Below are positions 38,521 through 46,132 of a stretch of 64,000 nt of DNA, in pieces. The number at the start of each line of letters is the position of its first letter. Position 1 is the stretch's first letter. The stretch comes from a virus. The notes under the pieces are model-generated. The model had not been told where the DNA came from. It did not search any database and worked only from the letters and a program-made list of their open reading frames with translations. The stretch covers positions 1-64,000 of IMG/VR virus record IMGVR_UViG_3300025584_000003; one strand, given 5' to 3'. The position numbers and the translations under genes were made by a program.

Positions 38521-38829
38521 ATGTATACACCACAGACGTCCGTAGAGGTGTGCTTTAAAATGGGCTTACCTGAAGGACATGAGTTTACTATAGGAAGTCT
38601 AACCACTAACATCGTCCCTAGAATAGGTGAACGAATCTACCTTACCGGTGTTATTGAGTTACATATACCTGATTCACTTAAAAAGTACAAAAGCACTATT
38701 GTTGGGGCTGGAGATTCTTTTAGAGTGATAGATGTGATATATAGCTATAGACTAGAAGATGATAATGATACTTTTATAGACACCCACACCGAGAGCATGC
38801 CTGTTGATGTTTTGGTGCAGGCTATATGA
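38521..38829 (+). CDS. Unknown beta-rich protein, 102 aa (TGA stop)
   Basis: MYTPQTSVEVCFKMGLPEGHE; start chosen at the ATG after GGAAG. Ends DVLVQAI with TGA. Reading through would run into the terminator hairpin, so TGA must act as stop here. Confidence 0.7.
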   Translation: MYTPQTSVEVCFKMGLPEGHEFTIGSLTTNIVPRIGERIYLTGVIELHIPDSLKKYKSTIVGAGDSFRVIDVIYSYRLEDDNDTFIDTHTESMPVDVLVQAI

Positions 38830-38838
38830 CGGATAACC

Positions 38839-38877
38839 GAGAGAAGCTAACGCTTTTCTCTACCTTATTTTTTTTAT
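38839..38877 (+). terminator. Terminator
   Basis: GAGAAGC/GCTTTTCTC stem, then a T-run ending in ATCTTAAA. It faces the minus-strand genes that follow. Confidence 0.65.
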
Positions 38878-38878
38878 C

Positions 38879-39187
38879 TTAAATTGATATCTTGCTAGTA
38901 CGGGGGTTCACCAGGCCCTGCCGAGCAATAGGTTTTCTCGTAGGTATCACCTCTTTGGCCTTTAAGTAGAGTCCTTCACTTACCCTTGTTTTGCTAATCA
39001 TATCGTTCTCATCTTCAAAAGGATACATACCAATATCCCTCATTAGCATCTCTATTACCCTTTCGTTTGGAGTTTCCCATACCCAATTGCCATGAAACAT
39101 TGCCTTGGCAAATAGTTTTACTATCGTCGCTAATTTCCTTTCTCTTGGCCTCATTATATTACAATCTCGGTTTCTTCCAGTGCCCAT
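38879..39187 (-). CDS. Unknown protein on the minus strand within the plus block, 102 aa
   Basis: MGTGRNRDCNIMRPRERKLATIV ... NPRTSKISI, TAA stop. Basic, one possible helix pair. Trp are TGG, unlike late minus genes, and the pair it forms with the next gene has its own sigma70-type promoter. Confidence 0.58.
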   Translation of the reverse strand: MGTGRNRDCNIMRPRERKLATIVKLFAKAMFHGNWVWETPNERVIEMLMRDIGMYPFEDENDMISKTRVSEGLYLKAKEVIPTRKPIARQGLVNPRTSKISI

Positions 39188-39345
39188 TTCAGAGCAGATA
39201 TTCTACATGTCATTCGAAAAATATTCTCTGATACAATTTCTCTATTTATAGCAATATTTGGACGACCTAATAAGTCGCCGGCGCGCTGACATGTTAGACT
39301 TTCTAGTCTCTCTATTTCGTCTATTAATTCTTGTTTAGTTTTCAT
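39154..39345 (-). CDS. Small helical protein, paralogue of 47555-47740, 63 aa
   Basis: MKTKQELIDEIERLESL ... ISALKWALEE. The plus-strand gene at 47555 has MKTKKEIQDKLKELKG ... IGILKWVLKDKE, so both are likely real members of one small coiled-coil family. It overlaps the preceding frame by 34 bases. Confidence 0.65.
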   Translation of the reverse strand: MKTKQELIDEIERLESLTCQRAGDLLGRPNIAINREIVSENIFRMTCRISALKWALEETEIVI

Positions 39346-39372
39346 ATTAAATGTGGTTATATCTCTTTCTTA

Positions 39373-39402
39373 AATATAGATATGTTTTTGGGGTAGAGTC
39401 AA
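39373..39402 (-). promoter_or_regulatory. Promoter TTGACT-18-TATATT
   Basis: Minus strand; -35 at 39397-39402, -10 at 39373-39378. It serves the two-gene minus-strand island at 38.9-39.3 kb. Confidence 0.6.
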
Positions 39403-39453
39403 ATATTAGTTCCCATTGATTGTTCTTTTTACGAAGGAATTAGTATTATATAT

Positions 39454-39464
39454 GGGTATAAGAT
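39454..39464 (+). promoter_or_regulatory. 11-mer promoter variant (GGGTATAAGAT)
   Basis: One base from consensus; 43 bases before the gene at 39507. Confidence 0.7.
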
Positions 39465-39506
39465 ATATAGAGAATGTCATAACACTAAAAAAATGAAAGG
39501 AAAATC

Positions 39507-40238
39507 ATGAAGTGTCATATCTTTGAGGAAAGATACACTAACAGGATGAAACTACCTGTATCTCGTAAGACAGTTCAGAAACAGATGGAAGAATTCCCAT
39601 ACTGGGGATTCGCCCACTTAGCTTGTACACTTTTCGGACAATTTAGAAATCTTATGATTACTAAAGAAGATGAAAAGGTTGGCTTTAAGGGCACCGATTG
39701 TTGGACCAATATATGGCTATCACGAACTACTAAGTTCGCAAGTGTCGTAGTTAATGCTGCATGGAATTATCTCAAGTCATATAAGTTTGAGAAACAGGCA
39801 GACCTTTTACGTCCGATAGTCTTTTTATTTGATCCTGAAGAGGTAATACGTCACGGAATACTGCAGTATGAAACTCCCAGAAAAAACATAGTTCGGCCGG
39901 AACATTTAGTTGATACCCCTATGGAACACCACGTTCCTGGATGGTATAATAACTATAACCTACAGCCGAAGTATATAATAGTTGGTGAGAATAAATACTC
40001 TAGGGGAGACATATCCCCCCGCTTACGTAGTAAGCTTGAAGAGTTATTCCCGAAAAGTGTAGTTATTATTATGAAAGGTAATTCTAATAATTCGTCCCCA
40101 TTAGCGTTAGGAGCTAAACAAAAAAGTCTTCCAGACGGCACACAGTCCTCTGGTGAAGATAAATGTGGATATTATGAATGGTTAATAATGAGAGCGATAC
40201 TAGCTTATGAAACTAAGTTTTGTTCGGAAAAAGGGTAG
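39507..40238 (+). CDS. Unknown protein, 243 aa
   Basis: MKCHIFEERYTNRMKLPVSRKTV with AAAGGAAA upstream; a soluble mixed alpha/beta protein including FPYWGFAHLACTLFGQF and a Ser/Asn-rich loop (KGNSNNSSPLALGAKQ). TAG stop. It is the only gene between its promoter and terminator. Not recognised. Confidence 0.7.
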   Translation: MKCHIFEERYTNRMKLPVSRKTVQKQMEEFPYWGFAHLACTLFGQFRNLMITKEDEKVGFKGTDCWTNIWLSRTTKFASVVVNAAWNYLKSYKFEKQADLLRPIVFLFDPEEVIRHGILQYETPRKNIVRPEHLVDTPMEHHVPGWYNNYNLQPKYIIVGENKYSRGDISPRLRSKLEELFPKSVVIIMKGNSNNSSPLALGAKQKSLPDGTQSSGEDKCGYYEWLIMRAILAYETKFCSEKG

Positions 40239-40252
40239 CTCCTTTTTTTACC
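40229..40252 (+). terminator. Terminator overlapping the gene end
   Basis: AAAAAGG-GTAGCT-CCTTTTTTT; the TAG stop is in the loop. Followed by ACCTTAAAAA and the next promoter. Confidence 0.8.
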
Positions 40253-40259
40253 TTAAAAA

Positions 40260-40270
40260 GGGTATAAGAA
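40260..40270 (+). promoter_or_regulatory. 11-mer promoter of the 40.3-43.1 kb operon
   Basis: GGGTATAAGAA eight bases after the previous terminator. Confidence 0.78.
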
Positions 40271-40318
40271 GTATAGAAGACAATCAATATTTATAAATAA
40301 TAGAAAGGAGTCAGTAGT

Positions 40319-40663
40319 ATGTCATGGAAGCCGATGTGGGAATTGGAATACTGGTACGAACGTAAATTAGAGACAAGAGCTAAAGAAATTGAAGCTAATA
40401 AACTGGCCATTAAAAAAGCCTTAATTCAACGTGATATAATACTTAATAAAGAAATATACACTGCTTCTACAGTGATACCTGTTCAAATAAGTAAGAGTTA
40501 TTCTGGGGGAATTATAGACGTTATATATGCTATGCAGGCGCTTGCCAATTTAGCAAATACGGCTGTTACTTGTGTTCATCATAACATACGTTTTGCCGTT
40601 GATAAAGACACTAATATACAAAAGAAGTATAAACAACTAATGGAATTTTTGCTGAGCAAGTAA
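40319..40663 (+). CDS. Unknown protein, 114 aa
   Basis: MSWKPMWELEYWYERKLETRA with AAAGGAG upstream; an amphipathic helical N-terminus and a moderately hydrophobic centre (IIDVIYAMQALANLANTAV). Not recognised. Confidence 0.66.
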   Translation: MSWKPMWELEYWYERKLETRAKEIEANKLAIKKALIQRDIILNKEIYTASTVIPVQISKSYSGGIIDVIYAMQALANLANTAVTCVHHNIRFAVDKDTNIQKKYKQLMEFLLSK

Positions 40664-40698
40664 TTTCAATACCAAACTAATTAAATGAAAGGAAGCAT

Positions 40699-41085
40699 AT
40701 GATAGCTCGCTGGGTCGCTTGGATAGATAATGGGCAATTCTTAAGGATGGACACGCGTCCATACATTGATATAAGCACTAGAGCTTTTAAAGAAGTAGTG
40801 TTAAAGATTTTAACAGGTAATCCTGACCATATTCACATTGTTCCTGTGCACTTTAATCCTGATTTGAGATTCTGGCTAATGTCTAGAGGTTTTGGTGATA
40901 CTATAGTCTCCGGAAATCTTCAGGCACAGTATCTAAGGGATGGAAGCATTGTAATTCAATTAACACAAACTATGAAATTAAAGAAAAATAGCACTAATAG
41001 CTATAAACCTTGTAAGGATGTGATTCTTACATTTAGTTTAGCTCGTAGTGAGCTTGATGAATTAGTACAAAAATTTTACAATTAA
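40699..41085 (+). CDS. Unknown protein, 128 aa
   Basis: MIARWVAWIDNGQFLRMDTRPY; alternating beta strands (DHIHIVPVHFNPDLRFWL) and a helical end. AAAGGAAGC upstream. Not recognised. Confidence 0.66.
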   Translation: MIARWVAWIDNGQFLRMDTRPYIDISTRAFKEVVLKILTGNPDHIHIVPVHFNPDLRFWLMSRGFGDTIVSGNLQAQYLRDGSIVIQLTQTMKLKKNSTNSYKPCKDVILTFSLARSELDELVQKFYN

Positions 41086-41103
41086 TAAAAGAAAAGGAAA
41101 ATA

Positions 41104-41607
41104 ATGTTACACACAAAATCACAATTCACTAAAAAGAGATATGCCATAGCTATAGTATTTGTCGTATCCATTATGGTAGCAATTTTTACTGGAGTGCTCA
41201 ACCAAGGGCTTAGCAGTTATAAAGAGCCCGTAAATAGTCAATTGATATCCGTTGAAGTTGTCTACATCACCGACGAAGTAGATACTCTTGTATATCATTC
41301 AGTGCTACCTCCGACTCCAAAGAACCTATGGTTAGAGGGTCGAATACTTGCAATTAAATACCCGGTATCAGAAGCTGAAAAGCAATACTTGAGCGTATTT
41401 CAAGACGAAGATTATGTGCCTACGTTTGGAGATCTTTTTTCTTTAGACGATTTTATTGGAAATTGTGAATGTGGGGGATTTCTTGATTCTGATGGAGATG
41501 GCGTGTATGCTACTTCGACCCGGGCTTCGGATATACACATTTACCCTAGTGATGTACCTGATAATGTGAGAACAGATTTTAGCCATGTAGTGTGGTTTAA
41601 CAAATAA
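41104..41607 (+). CDS. Membrane-anchored protein, 167 aa
   Basis: Residues 13-32 (YAIAIVFVVSIMVAIFTGVL) form an N-terminal membrane helix after a basic start (KSQFTKKR), placing the rest outside the cytoplasm. The extracellular part has CECGG and DSDGDGVYATS, a possible calcium-binding loop. Function unknown. Confidence 0.66.
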   Translation: MLHTKSQFTKKRYAIAIVFVVSIMVAIFTGVLNQGLSSYKEPVNSQLISVEVVYITDEVDTLVYHSVLPPTPKNLWLEGRILAIKYPVSEAEKQYLSVFQDEDYVPTFGDLFSLDDFIGNCECGGFLDSDGDGVYATSTRASDIHIYPSDVPDNVRTDFSHVVWFNK

Positions 41608-41634
41608 TATAAGAAATGGAGAAATAGAGAGAAT

Positions 41635-41784
41635 ATGGATACAGAGATAATAAAAGATGTGTTATCGTGCTTCGATTTTGAGGAGCTTTTAGCATTTTAT
41701 AATGACTTTGAAAATTGGTGTGAGGCCGAAGGTCTGCCTCCGTGCGATCAAAATTTTGCAACATTTGTAAATGAGGAAGGCTAA
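41635..41784 (+). CDS. Small acidic protein, 49 aa
   Basis: MDTEIIKDVLSCFDFEELLAFY ... FVNEEG; AGAGAG upstream, TAA overlapping the next ATG. Coherent acidic helix; unknown. Confidence 0.6.
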   Translation: MDTEIIKDVLSCFDFEELLAFYNDFENWCEAEGLPPCDQNFATFVNEEG

Positions 41785-42266
41785 TGGACAAAAATAAAAT
41801 AATTATTAGTCACGCAAAAAATGGGTATATCATGCATACCTTTACGGGTCCGCTGCTACTAGACACCATTAATAATGTTGCAAACGAGGTGGTACTTTGG
41901 TTAGACGACAACGGCTATTTCTATAGCGCTAAGTTTCCTCCCAAATATAATTTCTTAATATTAGATAGGGAAGAAATTGGAGGGTCGCATAGCTATTGGG
42001 GTGTTGGTAAAGAAGGGTACCAAATTCACGATATTAGGATAGAAAGAGTAAATAATGGAGTTATCGTACATGTAGGTTGTCAACTTTTAGTATTTTCAGA
42101 CTTGACTGACTTTATAGAAAATTTGACTCTGTATTTAACTAATCCTGAGGCCGCCACTAAGAAACTACTGCCCGATTTGGATATGGAAGTACCTTATGAA
42201 GCTGATGAGCATTGTATTGAGGATTGTAAGTGTGCTGACCGCGTAGAGGATAGAGATAAATTTTAA
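41784..42266 (+). CDS. Unknown protein with VGC motif and C-terminal Cys cluster, 160 aa
   Basis: The mid-region GVIVHVGCQLLVFSDLTDFIE resembles the 'IGC' motif of the paralogous families at 45.0, 49.2-50.9 and 58.7-60.9 kb. The C-terminus has CIEDCKC. One-base overlap with the preceding gene. Function unknown. Confidence 0.65.
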   Translation: MDKNKIIISHAKNGYIMHTFTGPLLLDTINNVANEVVLWLDDNGYFYSAKFPPKYNFLILDREEIGGSHSYWGVGKEGYQIHDIRIERVNNGVIVHVGCQLLVFSDLTDFIENLTLYLTNPEAATKKLLPDLDMEVPYEADEHCIEDCKCADRVEDRDKF

Positions 42267-42287
42267 TAAATAACAAAAAGGAAAATA

Positions 42288-42545
42288 ATGGATTTTAAAT
42301 CATTATATGAAGCGCCGTTTATGGCCAGAATAGTCATAGGGTTGGTACTCTTGCTCATTGGTTACTTTGTAATCTTTGTACTTAAGATAGCCTTCTCTGT
42401 GTTATGGCTCATTTTCGGACTAATAGGAGCTATCGTAGTATTACTAGTGATAGCTGGTATTGGAGTTTGGGTTGTACATGGAAAGGATACAGCTGATGTT
42501 CTCGAAGATTGGGAACGCGCATTTAGTATCTGGTGGAGAAAGTAG
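42288..42545 (+). CDS. Small membrane protein, two transmembrane helices, 85 aa
   Basis: IVIGLVLLLIGYFVIFVLKIA and LWLIFGLIGAIVVLLVIAG form two adjacent hydrophobic helices; soluble tail EDWERAFSIWWRK. With the next two genes it forms a membrane-protein cluster that may alter the host envelope. Confidence 0.7.
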   Translation: MDFKSLYEAPFMARIVIGLVLLLIGYFVIFVLKIAFSVLWLIFGLIGAIVVLLVIAGIGVWVVHGKDTADVLEDWERAFSIWWRK

Positions 42546-42546
42546 G

Positions 42547-42648
42547 ATGCTAGTAACTATTGTAATCATTGTGTGGATAGTCTTCATTGGCTATCACGGA
42601 TGGAAATGGGTTTATGCCTGGAACTCCAATAGGAGTCGTAAAAAATGA
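42547..42648 (+). CDS. Tiny membrane protein, 33 aa (TGA stop)
   Basis: MLVTIVIIVWIVFIGYHGWKW with a basic tail. The stop TGA overlaps the next start (ATGA). It is one base after the previous TAG. Confidence 0.62.
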   Translation: MLVTIVIIVWIVFIGYHGWKWVYAWNSNRSRKK

Positions 42649-42830
42649 CAGGAGTTATTGCTCTAGTCATTGGATGTTGTGTAGTTGCTGGTAGTGTTTT
42701 ATACGCTGGCTATTTTGAAAAGCCGTGTAAAAAATGCTACTGGTATAACTGCAGTTTAAAACGCTGTTTACAATCTGTTAATTGTATTAGCAGTTGTAAA
42801 TGGTTTCGAAGCAAAGATAACCTATGGTAA
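42645..42830 (+). CDS. Cys-rich membrane-anchored protein, 61 aa
   Basis: An N-terminal membrane helix (VIALVIGCCVVAGSVLYAG), then seven Cys in CKKCYWYNC...RCLQSVNCISSC, likely disulphide-bonded outside the cytoplasm. Function unknown. Confidence 0.66.
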   Translation: MTGVIALVIGCCVVAGSVLYAGYFEKPCKKCYWYNCSLKRCLQSVNCISSCKWFRSKDNLW

Positions 42831-42842
42831 GGAGATAAAATT

Positions 42843-43094
42843 ATGGTTAGGATGCGAATAGCTTTTGACGATTCTTCGAAAACGAATCTAACCTTTTCCA
42901 CCAATCACGTCCCTAATGTGGGACAGGATATATGCGCTCATAAGGCAGCCTGGAGAGTATACGTAGTTGTATGGAATTATGAGGGTATAACAGAAAATGA
43001 TCGATGGCAAGATGCTCGAGATTTCGCTATTGATGTGACTATAGGAGTCAAACCGATTCCAGGTCATTATCAATTTGAAGTGCACAATCTTTAA
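42843..43094 (+). CDS. Unknown protein, 83 aa
   Basis: MVRMRIAFDDSSKTNLTFSTNH with AAGGAG upstream; beta-rich. Last gene before the operon terminator. Confidence 0.63.
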   Translation: MVRMRIAFDDSSKTNLTFSTNHVPNVGQDICAHKAAWRVYVVVWNYEGITENDRWQDARDFAIDVTIGVKPIPGHYQFEVHNL

Positions 43095-43147
43095 TTTTCT
43101 ACTGCGGAACCGCTTATGCAGTAGCATAAAGTGAGAAACTATAAAAA

Positions 43148-43181
43148 AGAGCTAGTGTAACAACCCGCTAGTTCTTTTTTT
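43148..43181 (+). terminator. Operon terminator
   Basis: AGAGCTAGTG / CGCTAGTTCT stem followed by seven T, then ATCTTAAAA. Confidence 0.82.
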
Positions 43182-43191
43182 ATCTTAAAAT

Positions 43192-43202
43192 GGGTATAAG
43201 AA
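43192..43202 (+). promoter_or_regulatory. 11-mer promoter
   Basis: GGGTATAAGAA, 39 bases before the gene at 43242. Confidence 0.78.
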
Positions 43203-43241
43203 TACTAGAGTTAAACATAAACTAAAAATGAAAGGAAGATT

Positions 43242-43424
43242 ATGGCTGCTCAAAATAATGAGGCGTTTGACGTCTTATCCCCAGAAGCTGTTGCTCGCCG
43301 TAGAAGCTTTTTACGCCAGCTACAGAATAAGAACCAGAAACAAGATATCAAAAACGGTAAGTACAAAGGCTGTAGAGGTCATTTGTATTTCCAGTCCAGG
43401 GGCAAGGTTAATTCCTGTTCCTGA
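43242..43424 (+). CDS. Unknown basic protein, 60 aa (TGA stop)
   Basis: MAAQNNEAFDVLSPEAVARRR ... KVNSCS. The TGA stop is followed by a terminator, a promoter and a new ribosome site in the same frame, so TGA cannot be sense here. Confidence 0.72.
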   Translation: MAAQNNEAFDVLSPEAVARRRSFLRQLQNKNQKQDIKNGKYKGCRGHLYFQSRGKVNSCS

Positions 43425-43444
43425 GATAAAAGAAAGAGTTGTAC

Positions 43445-43475
43445 CCTCCCCTCCGGGGGAGGTGTATTTTTTTAC
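43445..43475 (+). terminator. Terminator
   Basis: CCTCCCC-TCC-GGGGGAGG hairpin, T-run, then ACCTTAAAAA. Confidence 0.85.
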
Positions 43476-43483
43476 CTTAAAAA

Positions 43484-43494
43484 GGGTATAAGAA
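43484..43494 (+). promoter_or_regulatory. 11-mer promoter
   Basis: GGGTATAAGAA, 40 bases before the 34-codon gene at 43535. Confidence 0.78.
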
Positions 43495-43534
43495 TAATAG
43501 AGCAAACAATAACTAAAATAACGAAAGGTATATC

Positions 43535-43639
43535 ATGGCAATTAGCAATCTTGAAAAACTAAAATTATTGGATTATTATCTCGCCATACAAGTCCTTCTT
43601 CAAAGAAATAGGAGCTTGCGTAAAATAATTAAATTTTGA
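43535..43639 (+). CDS. Small helical protein, 34 aa (TGA stop)
   Basis: MAISNLEKLKLLDYYLAIQVL ... RKIIKF after AAAGGTA. Amphipathic and basic. It is the only frame in a promoter-terminator unit of about 270 bases, so the 120-base 3' region may itself be functional RNA. Confidence 0.55.
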   Translation: MAISNLEKLKLLDYYLAIQVLLQRNRSLRKIIKF

Positions 43640-43715
43640 AAAAGGAAGCGTTCCTCCTAACAAAACGCACAAGCTGAAAACAGAAGGTCGAAGCTGTAGA
43701 AGGTCTTATAAAAAA

Positions 43716-43760
43716 AGTAGCGTATATGATTGTATCCTAACGGATATAGCTGCTTTTTTA
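43716..43760 (+). terminator. Terminator
   Basis: AGTAGC-GTATA / TATA-GCTGCT stem, six T, then AACTTAAA. Confidence 0.75.
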
Positions 43761-43794
43761 ACTTAAATATATACTCTTTTTTTTACCTTAAAAA

Positions 43795-43805
43795 GGGTAT
43801 AAGAA
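43795..43805 (+). promoter_or_regulatory. 11-mer promoter
   Basis: GGGTATAAGAA after TTTTTTTTACCTTAAAAA; 42 bases before the gene at 43848. Confidence 0.78.
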
Positions 43806-43847
43806 GTATAGATACAAGTCAATCATAAATTATGAAAGGAAACTATT

Positions 43848-44282
43848 ATGAAAAACTTAATAAAGGTTGCCCTATTTGATTTAATAATAATCATTGGAAT
43901 AGGTTGCCAAGTACAGGCTAAAGATAGAATACACCCTCAAAGCGTAACAGTTGGTCCGTTTTATAGCTATACAGTTAGTTATACTTCCTTCGATCCAACC
44001 GTCGTTGAAACCCAATCTTCATATGCTACAATATTCGTAGACTTGGAAGATGGGCATTATTTTGAGGGAGAGCATATATTAATAGTACGTGATCGTTTAA
44101 ATGACACAGTGGATCTCTTCGAGTTTGATACGATTCACTGGGATGCTGATAGAGGCGCTTGGATTTATTATAAAGATAATGTATTCATAGGGGGATATAA
44201 TCCTTACTATGATATAGTATCTCTTTTAGTAAGTGACGATATAGTGCTTATCTTTGAAGCTGCTCAGGATGAAAAAAACTGA
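43848..44282 (+). CDS. Exported protein with signal peptide, 144 aa (TGA stop)
   Basis: MKNLIKVALFDLIIIIGIGC, then QVQA|KD fits a signal peptidase I site; GIGC could alternatively act as a lipobox. The mature part is beta-rich and acidic (DLEDGHYFEGEHILIVRDR). The TGA stop lies just before a terminator. It is probably a periplasmic or surface protein made early; role unknown. Confidence 0.7.
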   Translation: MKNLIKVALFDLIIIIGIGCQVQAKDRIHPQSVTVGPFYSYTVSYTSFDPTVVETQSSYATIFVDLEDGHYFEGEHILIVRDRLNDTVDLFEFDTIHWDADRGAWIYYKDNVFIGGYNPYYDIVSLLVSDDIVLIFEAAQDEKN

Positions 44283-44296
44283 TTAATAACTACAAA

Positions 44297-44324
44297 GAGA
44301 ACGGTATAATGCCGTTCTTTTTAA
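44297..44324 (+). terminator. Terminator
   Basis: AGAACGG-TATAATG-CCGTTCT then five T. Confidence 0.82.
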
Positions 44325-44345
44325 ATTAAAAAAAAGGAATGATCG

Positions 44346-44429
44346 ATGAATACACAAGATGCAGAAACGATCGGAAACATCTCCAGAGAGCTTGAGAAGC
44401 AGGCTTTGAGGAGTATAGCTGATGGGTAA
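44346..44429 (+). CDS. Small helical protein, 27 aa
   Basis: MNTQDAETIGNISRELEKQA after AAAAAGGAA; TAA overlaps the start of the following gene by eight bases. It may be a real microprotein or a coupling leader. Confidence 0.5.
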   Translation: MNTQDAETIGNISRELEKQALRSIADG

Positions 44430-44964
44430 AATAATTGATGTACTTGCCCGACAACATGAGAAGCAAATGCTATATCATTGGTATGAAAGTTACTGGATGA
44501 TTGATATTCATGGAGTGATTTGCCATCCTAATTATGATTTAGATAAGTTAGAGTTGAATTTTGTTAATAAATTCGCATGTACCTGTTTGCAGATGCTTAC
44601 TTTACGTGACGATACTAGATTAATATTATATACTTCTTCTTATCCTGATCAAATACTAGAATACCTAAAGATATTGGAAGGGCACCATATTAAGTTTGAT
44701 TATATAAACGAAAATCCAGAAGTACGTTCATACGAGGACTTTGGCTATTATGAAAACAAGCCTTATTTTGACATATATCTGGACGACAAAGCCGGCTTTC
44801 ACCCAAACGAGTGGTTAGATATTATACAGTTTTTAAGCTGTAATAGCGCGCCGAATCCGGAATGGAAAAACCCTAACCGTAAGAGACTGACTCCTGCGGA
44901 GATTAGTGCTCGCCGAAGACGGGTAAAAAGTAATGTAAGTGAGCAAATAATAGAGGGAAAATAA
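44422..44964 (+). CDS. HAD-superfamily-like protein, 180 aa
   Basis: WMIDIHGVI (about 26-34) occupies the first HAD motif position (normally D-x-D-G), with the nucleophilic Asp kept but the second Asp replaced by His. LILYTSSYPDQI fits motif II (T/S), and YFDIYLDDKAGFHP fits motif IV (DD). The basic C-terminal tail is KRLTPAEISARRRRVK. HAD enzymes hydrolyse phosphate esters; the altered motif I may indicate changed or lost phosphatase activity. Confidence 0.7.
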   Translation: MGKIIDVLARQHEKQMLYHWYESYWMIDIHGVICHPNYDLDKLELNFVNKFACTCLQMLTLRDDTRLILYTSSYPDQILEYLKILEGHHIKFDYINENPEVRSYEDFGYYENKPYFDIYLDDKAGFHPNEWLDIIQFLSCNSAPNPEWKNPNRKRLTPAEISARRRRVKSNVSEQIIEGK

Positions 44965-44965
44965 T

Positions 44966-45391
44966 ATGAATTTTGTATACTTGATATCAGATAAATGGGA
45001 AGCTGTAGATCGGGGATTAATGGAAGACTCACGTCGAATTAATCTTTATGCTGACGGAGTAGCCATAGGTTGTAGAAGATTTAATAAATCTGTGCTAATG
45101 AAGGTTATTAGCAAACTAAGAAGATACCCTTTTGGGTGGTTTAATGTATTCATAAAGAGAGACTGCAATGGGCATTACTTCTATAAAAAACGATATGTGT
45201 CTATACCTGAAAGAGAAACTAGGCTTAAAGTTCGTTATGGGTTTGTAAATGTATACATATTATTACAAACTAAGTGCCAATGGCACACATACCCTAGTTG
45301 GGTTACTCAAGAAAACTTTCATTTTAAAAGAAAAGTTTTTAAAGAAATGAAAAAAGCTATAGAAACTCACGAGAGTACTTGGCCTCTATAA
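44966..45391 (+). CDS. 'I/VGC' family protein, 141 aa (member 1 of 5)
   Basis: AIGCRRFNKSVLMKVISKLRR, PFGWFNVFI, then ETRLKVRYGFVNVYI and HFKRKVFKEMKKA define the family pattern. Four further members are tandem at 49.2-50.9 kb. Start at 44966 after AGAGGGAAAA. Function unknown; likely a small globular host-takeover protein. Confidence 0.7.
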   Translation: MNFVYLISDKWEAVDRGLMEDSRRINLYADGVAIGCRRFNKSVLMKVISKLRRYPFGWFNVFIKRDCNGHYFYKKRYVSIPERETRLKVRYGFVNVYILLQTKCQWHTYPSWVTQENFHFKRKVFKEMKKAIETHESTWPL

Positions 45392-45393
45392 AA

Positions 45394-45434
45394 TGTGGAG
45401 AAGTGGTGAAATTGGTAAACACGCTAGAGGATAG
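45394..45434 (+). pseudogene. tRNA-Leu-like 5' half (remnant)
   Basis: GAAGTGGTGAAATTGGTAAACACGC-type sequence matches the acceptor/D-arm part of bacterial tRNA-Leu, but the anticodon loop is shortened (GCTA-GAGGA-TAGC) and no T arm follows. It may be a decayed tRNA or a recombination scar. Confidence 0.4.
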
Positions 45435-45477
45435 CCGAAAAATAAATATGACTATTAAGGCTTGAGACTGGTGGGTA

Positions 45478-45585
45478 ATGAGTGTCTATTCTTATGACAT
45501 CCCTTGGGGGATGGTAGGTATGACTAAGCAAGAAGTTATCGATGATGGACCTGTTAGTATCCACCCAGTTGAAGTTAACGAATAA
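45478..45585 (+). CDS. Small protein, 35 aa
   Basis: MSVYSYDIPWGMVGMTKQEVI ... HPVEVNE, TAA. The frame extends ten codons upstream to an ATG at 45449 only if an in-frame TGA is read as Trp. It lies just after the tRNA-Leu-like remnant. Weak ribosome site. Confidence 0.42.
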   Translation: MSVYSYDIPWGMVGMTKQEVIDDGPVSIHPVEVNE

Positions 45586-45613
45586 TTATGATGAATAGCA
45601 AAAAGGAAGAAAA

Positions 45614-45871
45614 ATGTCATTAGCAACCGCAAAATGTATAACCTGCCTTAAAGAAGACGCTACTTGTTTTAGTGGGCATGTTTGTCGTGGTGAAGACCAA
45701 ATAATTGCCGGGTTTTGTCGTGAATGTTTTGACGACGATTCACACCCGTCTTTAAACGAGCCGTTAGACGAACCTTGCATAGGGCATTTGGGAACGTGGA
45801 CCCCTGAAATGGGAGAGCAGCCCTTTGGCGAAATAGGTTATTTTGAAGTAGAGAGTGGGTGTCATGAGTAA
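45614..45871 (+). CDS. Cys-rich zinc-binding protein, 85 aa
   Basis: CITC ... C ... C ... CREC spacing suggests a treble-clef or double zinc site (residues 8-38). Acidic C-terminus. AAAAAGGAAG upstream. It overlaps the next gene by eight bases. Confidence 0.68.
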   Translation: MSLATAKCITCLKEDATCFSGHVCRGEDQIIAGFCRECFDDDSHPSLNEPLDEPCIGHLGTWTPEMGEQPFGEIGYFEVESGCHE

Positions 45872-46103
45872 AGACACTATAAAAAGTAGGACACTTTCCG
45901 CCCCCGTAGAGTTGGGATTACAAGAAATGGTGTATGATTATGGAAATTTAACACTAAGAGAGCATGCCGGTGGTATTTTCAATACCGCAAAGGACCAAAT
46001 AAAACGTGGTTATAGGCATACCAGGTTAAACCCTGTTGATAAGAACTGTAAAAGGTTAGTGATTAGGGTAACTGTAAAAGTAGAAGAAGTAGAAGATCTA
46101 TAA
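45864..46103 (+). CDS. Unknown protein, 79 aa
   Basis: MSKDTIKSRTLSAPVELGLQE ... VEEVEDL; start within the preceding gene (CATGAGTAA). Not recognised. Confidence 0.62.
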   Translation: MSKDTIKSRTLSAPVELGLQEMVYDYGNLTLREHAGGIFNTAKDQIKRGYRHTRLNPVDKNCKRLVIRVTVKVEEVEDL

Positions 46104-46132
46104 TGTTCGATAACAATTAGGAGAAAAATAAA

